From: Streptococcaceae bacterium
GTDB lineage: Bacteria > Bacillota > Bacilli > Lactobacillales > Streptococcaceae
Assembly (NCBI GenBank): GCA_031253335.1
Contig: JAIRWF010000042.1
Coordinates: 1 to 45,669, forward strand
Length of the DNA stretch: 45,669 nt
Reading direction: 5' to 3'
Shown: piece by piece, positions 18,267-27,955 of the stretch
Layout of the letters: every line of letters begins with the position of its first letter
Position numbering within the stretch: the stretch's first letter is position 1
The notes under the pieces: model-generated
The model's input: the letters and a program-made list of their open reading frames with translations, nothing else
Told to the model about the DNA's origin: nothing
The model's database searches: none
Position numbers and translations under genes: made by a program

Positions 18267-19706
18267 ATGACTGAGAAAAAACTTCGGGTGCGTTATGCCC
18301 CATCACCAACTGGCCTTTTGCACATCGGGAATGCGCGGACAGCGCTCTTTAACTACCTTTTCGCACGCCACTACGGCGGGACTTTTGTGATTCGTATTGA
18401 AGACACTGACCGCGAGCGTCATGTGGAAGATGGCGAGCGTTCGCAGCTTGAAAACTTGCGCTGGCTAGGCATTGACTGGGATGAGTCCCCTGAAACGCAC
18501 GAGAAATACCGCCAATCAGAGCGTCTCGACATTTATCAAAAATATATTGACGAACTTCTCGCAAGTGGTAAGGCTTACTACAGCTACAAGACGCCTGAAG
18601 AACTCGCTAGTGATCGTGAAAAACAAGAAGAACAGCACCAAGCGCCACATTATATCAATGAATATATCGGCATGACCGACGACGAAAAGGATGCTTATAT
18701 TTTGGCGCGCAAAGCTGCCGGTATCACGCCAACGGTTCGTATCCATGTCAACGAAATGGCGCATTATGCCTGGGATGACATTGTGAAAGGACACGTCGAT
18801 TTTGAGGGGGGCAACATCGGCGGGGATTGGGTCATTCAAAAGGCGGATGGTTACCCGACTTACAACTTTGCCGTGGTAGTCGATGACCACCTCATGGAGA
18901 TTTCGCACGTTCTGCGAGGTGACGACCATATTGCCAACACCCCGAAGCAGCTCATGGTCTATGAAGCGCTGGGCTGGGAAGCGCCGCAATTTGGCCACAT
19001 GACCCTCATCATGAACTCAGAGACCCACAAAAAGCTCTCGAAGCGCGATACAAACACTTTGCAGTTCATCGAGGATTACCGCGAAAAAGGCTATTTGCCC
19101 GAGGCCGTCTTTAACTTCATCGCTTTCCTCGGCTGGACGCCTGAGGGCGAAACAGAAATCTTCTCGAAAGACGAGCTCGTCAAGCTTTTTGATGAGAAGC
19201 GTCTCTCAAAATCCCCGGCTGTCTTTGATCAAAAGAAGATGGATTGGCTGGATGGTGAGTACATCAAGCATGCCGACCCTGAGCGGATTGTGGATCTCGT
19301 GAAGCCATACCTCGAAAAAGCGGGACGCGCGGATGACAAGCTCAAAGAAATCGCAGCTCTTTTTCAACCCCAGCTGAAATCGGGCGAAGAAATCGTACCT
19401 TTGACGGACATTTTCTATGAACCTTACCCAGAACTCGGCGACGCTGAAAAAGAAGTCCTCGCGGGAGAAGGGGCAACGACCGTTATTCAGGCTTTCCGTG
19501 CGAAACTGGAAGCCTTGCAGGACTATACAGCTGATAATATCTTGCCGCTTTTCAAAGAGGTCCAAAGCGAGACAGGCATTAAAGGCAAAGCCCTTTGGAT
19601 GCCCATCCGCGTGGCGGCAAGTGGCCTTGTGCACGGCCCTGAACTGCATATTATTATGGCGGTTTTGGGGAAAGAAGAAGTATTGAAGCGTTTAGGGAAA
19701 TATTGA
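18267..19706 (+). CDS. gltX: Glutamyl-tRNA synthetase
   Basis: The 479-residue class I synthetase has the HIGH-type motif in [21 protein letters not shown] at the N-terminus, the [25 protein letters not shown] active-site region and the KMSKS-type motif KLSKRDTN. In firmicutes this enzyme usually charges both tRNA-Glu and tRNA-Gln, the latter being corrected by GatCAB. An AGAGGA site lies 9 bases upstream. pepC follows closely and may be co-transcribed. Confidence 0.98.
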   Translation: MTEKKLRVRYAPSPTGLLHIGNARTALFNYLFARHYGGTFVIRIEDTDRERHVEDGERSQLENLRWLGIDWDESPETHEKYRQSERLDIYQKYIDELLASGKAYYSYKTPEELASDREKQEEQHQAPHYINEYIGMTDDEKDAYILARKAAGITPTVRIHVNEMAHYAWDDIVKGHVDFEGGNIGGDWVIQKADGYPTYNFAVVVDDHLMEISHVLRGDDHIANTPKQLMVYEALGWEAPQFGHMTLIMNSETHKKLSKRDTNTLQFIEDYREKGYLPEAVFNFIAFLGWTPEGETEIFSKDELVKLFDEKRLSKSPAVFDQKKMDWLDGEYIKHADPERIVDLVKPYLEKAGRADDKLKEIAALFQPQLKSGEEIVPLTDIFYEPYPELGDAEKEVLAGEGATTVIQAFRAKLEALQDYTADNILPLFKEVQSETGIKGKALWMPIRVAASGLVHGPELHIIMAVLGKEEVLKRLGKY

Positions 19707-19713
19707 GGACATG

Positions 19714-21018
19714 ATGAAAGAATTAACAAAAGACTTTACAGATCAGCTTTATACTGACTTTGAAAGCAATGCAAAATATCGTGCGGTTGAAAATGCGGCC
19801 ACAACCAACGGCCTTTTAAAGGCTGTGACGAGCCGCGTAGCACGTGGTCTTTACGAGCCAACTTTTAGCATTGACCTGACAAAGGATGCTGTGGCTAACC
19901 AAAAGGCATCGGGGCGCTGCTGGATGTTTGCGGCGATGAACACTTTCCGCCACAAAGTAATTAAAGCCTATAGCTTAGACGATCATTTCGAGTTTAGTCA
20001 GGCCTATCCTTTCTTTTGGGACAAGTACGAAAAGGCAAACTGGTTTTTCACGCAGCTCATTGCGCATCCGGACATGGATGACAGGCGGCTCAAGTTCTTG
20101 CTTGCCACCCCTCAGCAAGACGGAGGCCAGTGGGACATGATTACTGCTATCTTTACAAAGTATGGCTTGGTGCCAAAGGACGTCTATAAAGAGTCCGCCG
20201 CTTCTGAAAACTCGCACGAGCTTAACCAATATTTGAACAAACTCTTGCGTCAAGGTGCAGAAAAATTGCAGGCAGCAAGCGACAAAGAAGCCACCAAACA
20301 AGCGCTATTAAAAGACGTCTTTAACCTGCTTGCAGCAAGTTTGGGCTTGCCACCAAAGACGTTTGAGTGGTCATACCGAGACAAAAAAGGCGAGAACTTT
20401 ACGCGTTTTTCTGGAACACCGCAGGACTTTTTTAAGACCTTTGTGGCAACGGATTTAGATAACTATGTGAGCGTTATCAATGCACCGACAGCGGATAAGC
20501 CGTTTAATAAGAGCTATACTGTTGAATTTTTGGGAAATGTCGTGGGAGATAAAGGGGTCAAGCATCTGAATCTTCCCATGACGCGTTTCAAAGAGCTTGC
20601 CGTGAAGCAACTCCAATCTGGCGAGACAGTCTGGTTTGGTTGTGATGTCTCCCAAGAGTCGGATCGCTCAGGGCGCCTGATTTTAGATGCCTTTGATTTT
20701 CCAGCTGCACTTGACTTTGGATTTACGCAGACAAAAGCAAGTCGCCTGGATTATGGGGAGTCGCTCATGACCCATGCCATGGTCCTTGCAGGGGTTGATT
20801 TAGATGCAGCAGGACAGCCTCGCAAGTGGAAAGTTGAAAATAGCTGGGGTGATGAAAATGGCGTAAAGGGTTACTATGTGGCCTCTGACGCCTGGATGGA
20901 TGAATACACCTATCAAATCGTTGTAAGAAAAGATTTACTCACGCCAGACGAACTCGCAGCTTATGAGGCAGAACCCCAGCAACTCTTACCATGGGACCCA
21001 ATGGGAGCTCTTGCTTAA
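19714..21018 (+). CDS. pepC: Aminopeptidase C (bleomycin-hydrolase family)
   Basis: Two ATG codons are in tandem (19711, 19714). I prefer 19714, 5 bases after GAGG, giving 434 residues, the size of lactococcal PepC. The cysteine-protease triad is present: Cys in NQKASGRCWMFAA (about residue 69), His in ESLMTHAMVLAGV and Asn in KVENSWGDENG. It is a cytoplasmic hexameric C1B peptidase that removes N-terminal residues from peptides. The start is 7 bases after the gltX stop. Confidence 0.96.
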   Translation: MKELTKDFTDQLYTDFESNAKYRAVENAATTNGLLKAVTSRVARGLYEPTFSIDLTKDAVANQKASGRCWMFAAMNTFRHKVIKAYSLDDHFEFSQAYPFFWDKYEKANWFFTQLIAHPDMDDRRLKFLLATPQQDGGQWDMITAIFTKYGLVPKDVYKESAASENSHELNQYLNKLLRQGAEKLQAASDKEATKQALLKDVFNLLAASLGLPPKTFEWSYRDKKGENFTRFSGTPQDFFKTFVATDLDNYVSVINAPTADKPFNKSYTVEFLGNVVGDKGVKHLNLPMTRFKELAVKQLQSGETVWFGCDVSQESDRSGRLILDAFDFPAALDFGFTQTKASRLDYGESLMTHAMVLAGVDLDAAGQPRKWKVENSWGDENGVKGYYVASDAWMDEYTYQIVVRKDLLTPDELAAYEAEPQQLLPWDPMGALA

Positions 21019-21112
21019 AAATAGTCTTGTGGACGATTTTTGCATGGCTCATATGAGATGATGGAAGCTTATCTCTCGGGTTACCTGCTTGGGCAGCCCG
21101 ACTTAAATCCTA

Positions 21113-21144
21113 TCAACTCTGTCTAAATCGGCAGAGTTTTTTTA
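21113..21144 (+). terminator. Terminator of gltX-pepC
   Basis: AACTCTG and CAGAGTT form a stem around an AT-rich loop, followed by T7. It lies about 95 bases after the pepC stop; a GGG/CCC hairpin lies between. Confidence 0.85.
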
Positions 21145-21156
21145 TTCAAAATTTAG

Positions 21157-21162
21157 TATAAT
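21157..21162 (+). promoter_or_regulatory. -10 box of rlmB-degV, predicted leaderless
   Basis: A perfect TATAAT ends 6 bases before the ATG at 21169. There is no Shine-Dalgarno site. Confidence 0.75.
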
Positions 21163-21168
21163 AGAAAA

Positions 21169-21900
21169 ATGACAACAGATTCGGATATCATTTATGGGCT
21201 GCATGCTGTCAGGGAGGCGCTTGAGGCAGGTACGGTCAATCGTCTCTTGATTCAAAAGGATTTACGCGGGAAAAATGTCGATGACATCAAGTCTCTAGCT
21301 CAAAAACAAGCCGTCAAAGTGGATTGGGCAGAAAAAACGACGCTGTCAAATTTGACAGAAGCTGGTGTCCATCAAGGTTTTGTTGCCTACGTAGCCGCTT
21401 TTGCCTATGAAAAGCTCGAGAGCCTCTTGTCAAATTTGACAGGACGAGAAACCGCTACGATACTCATTCTTGATGAGCTTTCAGACCCCCACAATCTGGG
21501 TGCAATCGCTCGAACAGCGGACGCCACAGGGGTTGATGCGCTCATTATCCCGAAACACCGTTCTGTTGGCATCACGCCAGCTGCTGTTAAGGCCTCAACA
21601 GGTGCGTTTGAGCATGTGCCTGTCGTGCGGGTGATAAATCTTGCCCAAACACTTGAGACACTTAAAACGCAGGGCTTTTGGATTTTTGGAACAGATATGA
21701 CTGGCACGCCCTACACCACTTGGAATAGTACGGGAAAAATTGCGCTCATCATAGGTAGCGAAGGGCGAGGCATCTCGCAAGGCCTCAAGAAACAAGTAGA
21801 TGAGATGATTACGCTTCCCATGGTGGGCCATGTCCAGTCACTCAATGCCTCTGTGGCCGCCTCAATACTCATGTATAAAATATTGGAGAATAAAAAATGA
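21169..21900 (+). CDS. rlmB: 23S rRNA (guanosine-2'-O-)-methyltransferase RlmB (TrmH/SpoU family)
   Basis: The 243-residue protein has an N-terminal substrate-binding domain (IYGLHAVREALEAG) and a SPOUT knot domain with LDELSDPHNLGAIARTADA, IIGSEGRGIS and SLNASVAASILMY, the three SpoU motifs. It methylates the 2'-O of G2251 (E. coli numbering) in the peptidyl-transferase loop. In many firmicutes rlmB follows cysS-mrnC; here it is 14 kb away. Two exact TGTCAAATTTGACA copies are in its coding sequence, both read as LSNLT. It overlaps degV by 4 bases. Confidence 0.93.
   Translation: MTTDSDIIYGLHAVREALEAGTVNRLLIQKDLRGKNVDDIKSLAQKQAVKVDWAEKTTLSNLTEAGVHQGFVAYVAAFAYEKLESLLSNLTGRETATILILDELSDPHNLGAIARTADATGVDALIIPKHRSVGITPAAVKASTGAFEHVPVVRVINLAQTLETLKTQGFWIFGTDMTGTPYTTWNSTGKIALIIGSEGRGISQGLKKQVDEMITLPMVGHVQSLNASVAASILMYKILENKK
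21343..21442. repeat. Two TGTCAAATTTGACA palindromes in rlmB
   Basis: Exact cores lie at 21344-21357 and 21428-21441, 84 bases apart centre to centre and in the same frame (LSNLT). They fall in the linker between the N-terminal and SPOUT domains, where sequence is least constrained. Confidence 0.85.
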
Positions 21901-22766
21901 CTTACACCTTAATCACAGACTCTACAGCAGACCTCGACCAAACCTGGTGCCTGGATCACCAAGTAGACGTACTTGGAATGACCATCACACTTGATGGCAA
22001 ACCGCGCGAGACGGTTGGATTCAATGCCCTCACAAGTGATGAACTTTTAGCTGAAATGGCAAAAGGGGCAGACGTTGCGACCTCGGCCATTGGTACGGGA
22101 GAGTTTGAAACAGTCTTCAAAAAACATGCCGAAGCAAATGAGGAAGTCCTCTACCTCGCCTTTTCAAGTGGGCTTTCTGGGACTTATCAGTCTGCAATGA
22201 TTGCCAAAGACATGGCCTTAGAAGACTTTCCAGACGCCAAAATCACGATTGTGGATACCTTGGCAGCTGCCTCTGGCGAAGGTTATCTCGTTGAAGAAGC
22301 TGTTTCTTTGCGTGATGCAGGAAAAAGTGCTTCTGAAACGGCCGAGGCGATTGCAAGTCTCACAACGCGCCTAAGAAGCTGGTTCATGGTGGATGACCTC
22401 AACCATTTGGCGCGAGGAGGGCGGATTCCCAAAGCCACCGCTTTGATTGGGACGTTAGCCTCTATAAAACCTATTCTTGATGTGGATACGGCAGGGAAAC
22501 TCCGTCAAGTCTCTCGAGCACGCGGCAGCAAAAAAGCCATCAGCGAGCTGATCAAGCAATCCACTCAAGAAGCAGATGTCGCCTATCCCAAGGTCATTGT
22601 GAGCTATTCGGGGGACGTGGCGCCAGCTGAGACGATTGCCCAGCAATTTCGTGACAGCAATCCTGCACTTACTGTGGCTGTGCGTCCCTTAGGACCAGTC
22701 ATTAGTGTTCATACTGGCTCTGGAACCCTAGCAATCTTTACAATTGGACAAGAGGCCAAACACTAA
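21897..22766 (+). CDS. DegV-family fatty-acid-binding protein
   Basis: The 289-residue protein begins TYTLITDSTADL, the DegV signature, and has the GTYQSA and WFMVDDLNHLARGGRIPKA blocks of the family. DegV/FakB proteins hold a single fatty acid; FakB types hand it to the kinase FakA for phosphorylation. Whether this copy is a FakB cannot be told. The ATGA overlap with rlmB implies translational coupling. Confidence 0.9.
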   Translation: MTYTLITDSTADLDQTWCLDHQVDVLGMTITLDGKPRETVGFNALTSDELLAEMAKGADVATSAIGTGEFETVFKKHAEANEEVLYLAFSSGLSGTYQSAMIAKDMALEDFPDAKITIVDTLAAASGEGYLVEEAVSLRDAGKSASETAEAIASLTTRLRSWFMVDDLNHLARGGRIPKATALIGTLASIKPILDVDTAGKLRQVSRARGSKKAISELIKQSTQEADVAYPKVIVSYSGDVAPAETIAQQFRDSNPALTVAVRPLGPVISVHTGSGTLAIFTIGQEAKH

Positions 22767-22776
22767 GTTTTTAAAG

Positions 22777-22811
22777 TTTTCCACAAGAACTTTTCCACAG
22801 TCTGCGGAAAA
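22777..22811. promoter_or_regulatory. Pair of DnaA-box-like sites and hairpin upstream of ftsA
   Basis: TTTTCCACA occurs at 22777-22785 and 22791-22799, each one base from the DnaA box TTATCCACA and on the same strand. The second also starts an inverted repeat (TTTTCC-CAG with CTG-GGAAAA, 22791-22811) that could end degV transcripts, though no T-run follows. Confidence 0.4.
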
Positions 22812-22825
22812 ATCGTAACAAATAC

Positions 22826-22853
22826 TTGCAATTTCAGATTTTTCTGCTAGAAT
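22826..22853 (+). promoter_or_regulatory. Promoter of the ftsA-divIVA cluster
   Basis: TTGCAA (22826-22831), a 16-base spacer ending in TGC, and TAGAAT (22848-22853). The leader to ftsA is about 70 bases with a normal AAAGGAAG ribosome site. Confidence 0.75.
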
Positions 22854-22928
22854 ATGTTGTGAATAGTTTTTAATTTGGGAAAGTGTCAGGCTCAAATTGT
22901 ATGAAAAACAAGCGAAAGGAAGTAATTT

Positions 22929-24272
22929 ATGGCAAATGGGCTATATACCGGTATAGATGTCGGCACCTCCACCATCAAGGTGATTGTAGCCGAGTACGTC
23001 TCGGGCGAGATGAACATCATCGGTAACGGCAACGCCGAGTCCGAAGGTCTCAAAAATGGCATCATTGTGGATATTGAAAAGACAGCGATGTCTATCCGAA
23101 AAGCAGTTGATGCCGCTCAAGAAAAAGCCGGGATTATCATTGATACTGTGAACGTCTCTATCCCTGCCAATCAGCTAGGCATCGAGCCTTGCCAGGGGAT
23201 GATTCAGATTCAAGGCGCCAACAAAGAAATCGTGGACAATGACGTGGTTGAGGTCATCTCAAACGCACTCATGAGGGGGCTTGTCCCAGAGCGCGAGATT
23301 ATTTCAGTAGAGCCAAATGAGTTTATCGTCGATGGCTTTCCTGAAATCTCAGACCCGCGTGGAATGTTAGGCGTTCGTCTCGAGATGAAAGGGACCCTTT
23401 ACACAGGACCTAAAACGTTGATTCACAATATCATCACCTCAATCGAGCGTGCGGGTCTTGCAGTGGGAAATATCGTCATCGCACCACTCGTCACAGCAAA
23501 ACAAGTTCTCTCAGACCAAGAACGTGAGTTTGGGACGATTACCATTGACATGGGAGCAGGCCAAACAACGGTCACAGCCATCCATGACAATGAGATTCGC
23601 TATGTGAATACACGCCCTGAAGGCGGTGACTATATCACAAAAGATATCTCAGCGGTGTTAAATACTGACCTCAAGTCGGCTGAAGCAGTGAAGCAAAACT
23701 ACGGCGAGGCCTCAACCGAGCGTGCCAGTCAAGATGAGTTTTTCGTGATTGACTCGGTGGGTAAAGCTGAACCTGAACAAGTCAGTGAATATTATCTTTC
23801 CAGCATCATTGAGGCACGTTTGTCTCAGATTTTTGAAAAGATCAAGGGCGACTTGCAAACGAACCGTATTCAAGACTACCCAGGAGGAATCGTACTTGTC
23901 GGCGGAACGTCTGCCATGCCTGGTATCCCAGAGCTGGCACAGCAGATTTTTGAAATGCCTGTCCGCCTGCATGTCCCAAGTGAGCTTGGTCTGCGTAACC
24001 CTGCTTATAACCAGGTCATCTCAACTGTTAAATATGTGTCATCACGAAGCGATATTGAAGTGCTGATTACGCGGGCTGTCCTTGGCGATGTCCCTGCACC
24101 GACGCCGGTTTATGAGCAGCCAGCAGCGATTGCTCAGCCAGCCTATGTGGAGCAGCCGCAAGTGGCGACCTTGGAAAGCTCTCAGCCAGCCCCACTTCCT
24201 GACGAGGATGATGAAGATCGTCCAGGTGTCGTAGATCGGGTTCGTGGATTGTTCACCAATATGTTTGACTAA
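22929..24272 (+). CDS. ftsA: Cell division protein FtsA
   Basis: The 447-residue actin-like protein has phosphate motifs near residue 7 (TGIDVGTSTIKVIVAE) and near residue 200 (TIDMGAGQTTVTAI), plus IVLVGGTSAMPGI. The SHS2/1C domain lies between. A Pro/Gln-rich linker leads to a C-terminal amphipathic helix (DRVRGLFTNMF) that anchors FtsZ to the membrane. It is the first gene of the division cluster, 73 bases before ftsZ. Confidence 0.97.
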   Translation: MANGLYTGIDVGTSTIKVIVAEYVSGEMNIIGNGNAESEGLKNGIIVDIEKTAMSIRKAVDAAQEKAGIIIDTVNVSIPANQLGIEPCQGMIQIQGANKEIVDNDVVEVISNALMRGLVPEREIISVEPNEFIVDGFPEISDPRGMLGVRLEMKGTLYTGPKTLIHNIITSIERAGLAVGNIVIAPLVTAKQVLSDQEREFGTITIDMGAGQTTVTAIHDNEIRYVNTRPEGGDYITKDISAVLNTDLKSAEAVKQNYGEASTERASQDEFFVIDSVGKAEPEQVSEYYLSSIIEARLSQIFEKIKGDLQTNRIQDYPGGIVLVGGTSAMPGIPELAQQIFEMPVRLHVPSELGLRNPAYNQVISTVKYVSSRSDIEVLITRAVLGDVPAPTPVYEQPAAIAQPAYVEQPQVATLESSQPAPLPDEDDEDRPGVVDRVRGLFTNMFD

Positions 24273-24345
24273 GATGCTGAGCATGTCTGGAATGTGCTTG
24301 CTCTCGAAATAGAAAAAAGTTAAAAGCAGTAAGTTAGGAGAAAAA

Positions 24346-25596
24346 ATGGAATTCTCATTTGATACAGAAACGACACAAGGCGCGGTGATTAAAGTCATCG
24401 GTGTCGGAGGGGGTGGCGGAAATGCCATTAACCGCATGGTGGAAGAAGGCGTCTCTGGCGTTGAATTCATCGCGGCAAACACCGATGTGCAAGCCCTGCG
24501 CATTTCAAAGGCAGACCGCGTCATCCAAATCGGGCCAAAACTGACCCGTGGCTTGGGCGCGGGGGCGAAGCCTGAAGTGGGCCGCAAAGCAGCTGAGGAG
24601 TCGATTGAACAAATCAATGAAGCTCTTAAAGGCGCTGATATGGTCTTTGTGACCTGTGGCATGGGCGGAGGTACTGGTACGGGTGCTGCGCCAATCATCG
24701 CGGGTGTCGCTCAGGAATTGGGCGCTTTGACGGTCGGCGTTGTGACGCGTCCATTTGGCTTTGAAGGCTCGAAGCGTAGCTACTTTGCCACACAAGGAAT
24801 CGAAGATTTGCGTGAAAACGTGGATACACTCCTTATCATCTCTAACAATAACTTGCTTGAGATTGTGGATAAGAAAACACCGCTCGCTGAAGCGCTTCGC
24901 GAGGCCGATAATGTTTTGCGTCAGGGTGTACAAGGAATTTCAGACCTCATTACGAATCCTGGAATGATTAACCTCGATTTCGCCGATGTCAAAACCGTCA
25001 TGGAAAAACGTGGGGATGCCCTCATGGGGATTGGTGTCGCATCAGGCGAAGATCGTGTCGTTGAAGCGACACGTAAAGCTATTTATAGCCCGCTTCTTGA
25101 GACGACGATTGATGGAGCTGAAAATGTCCTCTTGAACGTCACAGGTGGTATGGATATGAGCTTGAACGAAGCCCAAGATGCGAGTGAAATCGTCATCCAA
25201 GCGGCTAACAACGATGTCAATATCTTACTGGGTACCTCTATTGATGAGACTTTGAAAGATGAGATTCGTGTGACGGTGGTCGCAACAGGAGTCTCAAAAG
25301 AAGAAATTGGTCGTGTATCAGGTTTTGCAAATGAATACCGTACCAATCAAAACTTTGATACGCCACGTATCGCACCAGCTGGTCAACGAAACGCTTTTGA
25401 GCCAACGCCGATGGGCCAGATGCAAAACAACAATGTTTTTGGCGATTGGGACATTCGTCATGAGGCACCTACGTCTGCTGCGACACGTCCAACTGTGACA
25501 GGAAACATCCCTGGCGCAAGTAATGTCTCCACGTTTGGCGGGTTACCAAGCGCGGATGATGACTTGGAGACACCACCATTCTTGAGAAATCGCTAA
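24346..25596 (+). CDS. ftsZ: Cell division protein FtsZ
   Basis: The 416-residue tubulin homologue has [15 protein letters not shown] at the N-terminus, the tubulin signature [14 protein letters not shown] near residue 108 and the T7-loop region [12 protein letters not shown] variable linker follows, and the conserved tail [12 protein letters not shown] binds FtsA and SepF. It polymerises with GTP to form the Z-ring. A TAGGAG site lies 6 bases upstream. Confidence 0.98.
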   Translation: MEFSFDTETTQGAVIKVIGVGGGGGNAINRMVEEGVSGVEFIAANTDVQALRISKADRVIQIGPKLTRGLGAGAKPEVGRKAAEESIEQINEALKGADMVFVTCGMGGGTGTGAAPIIAGVAQELGALTVGVVTRPFGFEGSKRSYFATQGIEDLRENVDTLLIISNNNLLEIVDKKTPLAEALREADNVLRQGVQGISDLITNPGMINLDFADVKTVMEKRGDALMGIGVASGEDRVVEATRKAIYSPLLETTIDGAENVLLNVTGGMDMSLNEAQDASEIVIQAANNDVNILLGTSIDETLKDEIRVTVVATGVSKEEIGRVSGFANEYRTNQNFDTPRIAPAGQRNAFEPTPMGQMQNNNVFGDWDIRHEAPTSAATRPTVTGNIPGASNVSTFGGLPSADDDLETPPFLRNR

Positions 25597-26261
25597 TGAC
25601 GCTTGCGGAAAATATCGTACAGGTCAAAGCTTCAGTCGAAGAAGCCTGTGAAAAGGCACATCGAGATAGTTCGTCAGTCAAGGTGCTTGCTGTGACAAAG
25701 TATTCAGATAGTGCCACAACGCGTGACTTTGTCGCTGCAGGAATGCATGAACTCGCTGAAAATCGCAGCGATGTCTTTCTTGAAAAAGAGGCAGCACTTG
25801 CTGATTTGCCTGAGATTGTCTGGCATTATATTGGGAGTTTGCAAACGCGCAAAGTGCGTGATGTGATCGATAAGGTAGATGTTTTTCATGCCTTAGATTC
25901 GGTAAAGTTAGCGCATGAGATTGAAAAGCGTGCAACAAAGTCTGTTCAGTGCTTTCTTGAGGTCAATGTCTCAGGAGAAGCGAGTAAGCACGGCTTTACA
26001 GAAGATGAGGCACGCGAGGTGATTGAAGAAATTGCCGATTTATCAAAGATTCGGTTGATTGGCCTGATGACTATGGCTCCGATTGATGCAACAGAAAACG
26101 AGTTGCATGACATCTTTGGGAGGACGCGCAGGCTCAGAGATGAGCTCTTGCTCAAAGTTCCGACACTTACGGAGCTTTCTATGGGGATGTCGCAAGATTA
26201 TGAGGTTGCGATTGAAGAGGGGGCGACCGTCGTTCGGATTGGGCATGCCTTTTTAAACTAA
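25596..26261 (+). CDS. YggS-family pyridoxal-phosphate homeostasis protein
   Basis: The 221-residue protein matches the YggS/YlmE/PROSC family: AVTKYSDS (PLP lysine in VTK), HYIGSLQTRKVRDVID, FLEVNVSGEASKHGF and LSMGMSQDYEVAIEEGATVVRIG. It binds PLP and buffers the cofactor; no enzyme activity is known for the family. It overlaps the ftsZ stop by one base, its normal place in gram-positive division clusters. Confidence 0.93.
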   Translation: MTLAENIVQVKASVEEACEKAHRDSSSVKVLAVTKYSDSATTRDFVAAGMHELAENRSDVFLEKEAALADLPEIVWHYIGSLQTRKVRDVIDKVDVFHALDSVKLAHEIEKRATKSVQCFLEVNVSGEASKHGFTEDEAREVIEEIADLSKIRLIGLMTMAPIDATENELHDIFGRTRRLRDELLLKVPTLTELSMGMSQDYEVAIEEGATVVRIGHAFLN

Positions 26262-26281
26262 CAGCAAAGGAAATCGAAAAA

Positions 26282-26920
26282 ATGGGAATTCGAGATCAAT
26301 TTAATAAATTGCGAGATTACTTTGTCGAAGACGATGAAGGAGATGATTATGAGTACGAGGATGAAGGCTATGAGGAGGCTGCCCCTGAGCCGCAAGTAGA
26401 AACGCGTGCGCCACAAGCGCCACAGCAAACGGCACCTCGCCCTGTTGCTCAGCCCCAACCTGTAGCTAGCGCACGTCCTCAGGCGGTTCCACCGCAACAG
26501 ACGCTACGGACGGCGACACAGCCGACTTATTCAAATCGTCGTGGCCTTGGTACCAACACACAAGGGACTGTGCGGACACAAGCACCGGGTGCGACCGTGT
26601 TATCTCGTGCCGCTACGCAAACAGCTGTTGCTGCACAAACGATTGTTGTGAAATATCCAGCAGCCTATCAAGAAGTGATGGAAATCGCAAATTTCTTGAA
26701 GTCGGGCCAGTCAGTATTGATTAATTTTCATAATATGGCAGATCAACAGGCACGTCGCTCGATTGATTTCTTGACTGGGATTGCCTTTTGTTTGGAGGGA
26801 GATATTTCAAACGTGAGTGGGCAGACTTTTCTTGTGACGCCAACAGGTGTGACGGTTGAGGGAGCTCGTGAGATGTCCATGCTTGCTGGGCAAGATTTAG
26901 ATAATTTCGAGTTGATGTGA
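26282..26920 (+). CDS. sepF: Cell division protein SepF
   Basis: The 212-residue protein starts with a short amphipathic segment (MGIRDQFNKLRDYF), then an acidic and Pro/Gln-rich linker (about residues 18-110), and ends in the SepF core (IVVKYPAAYQEVMEIANFLKSGQSVLINF to TPTGVTVEG). SepF binds FtsZ tails and membranes and stabilises the Z-ring. The ribosome site AAAGGAA lies before the ATG. Confidence 0.95.
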   Translation: MGIRDQFNKLRDYFVEDDEGDDYEYEDEGYEEAAPEPQVETRAPQAPQQTAPRPVAQPQPVASARPQAVPPQQTLRTATQPTYSNRRGLGTNTQGTVRTQAPGATVLSRAATQTAVAAQTIVVKYPAAYQEVMEIANFLKSGQSVLINFHNMADQQARRSIDFLTGIAFCLEGDISNVSGQTFLVTPTGVTVEGAREMSMLAGQDLDNFELM

Positions 26921-27171
26921 TGCTAGCTTATCTTTTGCAATTAGTGAGTACGGCAATTTGGCTCTATAGTTGGGTGCTTATCATTTATGCGCTCATGAGC
27001 TGGATTCCACAACTTGCGCGCACGCGTTTTGGTTATGTGATGCATGTGCTTGTTGATCCTTATCTGCGCTTATTTGATCGAATTCCGACGCGAATCGGGA
27101 TTTTTGATTTTCGCGTATTGCTGGGCTATATTGTGCTGCAGATTTTGCTCTATGTGGTGACTTGGATTTGA
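26920..27171 (+). CDS. YggT-family membrane protein (YlmG)
   Basis: The 83-residue protein has two hydrophobic segments separated by RTRFGYVMHVLVDPYLRLFDRIPTRIG, the core of the YggT/YlmG family. I chose the ATG at 26920, which overlaps the sepF stop (GTGATG), over the GTG 3 bases earlier. Its role is linked to division by location only. Confidence 0.92.
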   Translation: MLAYLLQLVSTAIWLYSWVLIIYALMSWIPQLARTRFGYVMHVLVDPYLRLFDRIPTRIGIFDFRVLLGYIVLQILLYVVTWI

Positions 27172-27947
27172 TGCGGGCGGGAATTTATCAGCACTTTCGC
27201 CCTGAGGAGCGTGAAGCCATAGACCGGGCAAGTGATTGGGTAGAGCGAGCCTCGGATATGCCTGTTCTGACGCCTTTTTTAAATCCCAGAGAGCGCTATA
27301 TTGTGGAAACTGTAGCCCAAGGAGCCTCTGTCAAATTTGACAGCCTGCCAAAAGGCGAGTATCAGAGACTTTTAGTGTTTCCGGATTACTATACACCGAC
27401 AGAATCGGACTTTGAAGTGGCTCTCCTGACGATTTCTTATCCTGTCAAATTTTACAGCTTGAAACATAGTCAGATTTTAGGGACAATTTTAGGGGAGACA
27501 GGGCTTGATAGACGCGAAATTGGGGATATTCTTTTGTCAGACGATTGTGCGCAGATCTTTGTGACAAGGCGCCTTGTCCCTGTTTTGATTGATAGTGTGC
27601 ACAAGATAGCAGGCGCCCCTGTCAAATTTGACGAGGTATCATTAAACGCACAAATCTCTGTCAAATCTGACGAAACGAAGACAACGATTCTGCTAGCCTC
27701 GTTGCGACTTGATACATTCATTGCGACGGCGCTTAAAAATACTCGCAATTTCGCGGTAAATATGATACAATCAAGTAGAGTGAAGGTCAACTACGCTGAG
27801 ACGACAAAGAATGATCTCGACCTTCAGCCTGGAGACCTCGTGTCCATCAAGGGTTTCGGCCGTCTCCGATTGATAGAGATTTTAGGACAAAGCAAAAAAA
27901 ATAAACTCAAAGTCGAGATTGCGACGATTTTGAATCACAAAAAGTGA
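27171..27947 (+). CDS. YlmH, S4-domain RNA-binding protein
   Basis: The ATG at 27171 overlaps the ylmG stop (TGATG); the protein has 258 residues, the family norm. The N-terminal half (YQHFRPEEREAIDRASDWVERA, ending in the ILLSDDCAQIFV block) and a C-terminal S4 domain (LASLRLDTFIATALKNTRNFA, then LQPGDLVSIKGFGR) are clear. S4 proteins bind structured RNA; YlmH acts on stalled 50S complexes in Bacillus. Its coding sequence carries one exact and three near copies of the TGTCAAATTTGACA palindrome. Confidence 0.93.
   Translation: MRAGIYQHFRPEEREAIDRASDWVERASDMPVLTPFLNPRERYIVETVAQGASVKFDSLPKGEYQRLLVFPDYYTPTESDFEVALLTISYPVKFYSLKHSQILGTILGETGLDRREIGDILLSDDCAQIFVTRRLVPVLIDSVHKIAGAPVKFDEVSLNAQISVKSDETKTTILLASLRLDTFIATALKNTRNFAVNMIQSSRVKVNYAETTKNDLDLQPGDLVSIKGFGRLRLIEILGQSKKNKLKVEIATILNHKK
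27328..27673. repeat. Palindrome cluster in ylmH
   Basis: An exact core lies at 27329-27342 and an exact 12-base core GTCAAATTTGAC at 27621-27632; variants are TGTCAAATTTTACA (27443-27456) and a TGTCAAATCTGAC form (27659-27671). Three are read as VKFD or VKFY and the last as VKSD, so the encoded peptide recurs within the protein. Confidence 0.8.
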
Positions 27948-27955
27948 GGAACACC

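Noticed and set aside
24273-24345. Possible separate promoter between ftsA and ftsZ
   Set aside because: No convincing -10/-35 pair was found in the 73-base gap.
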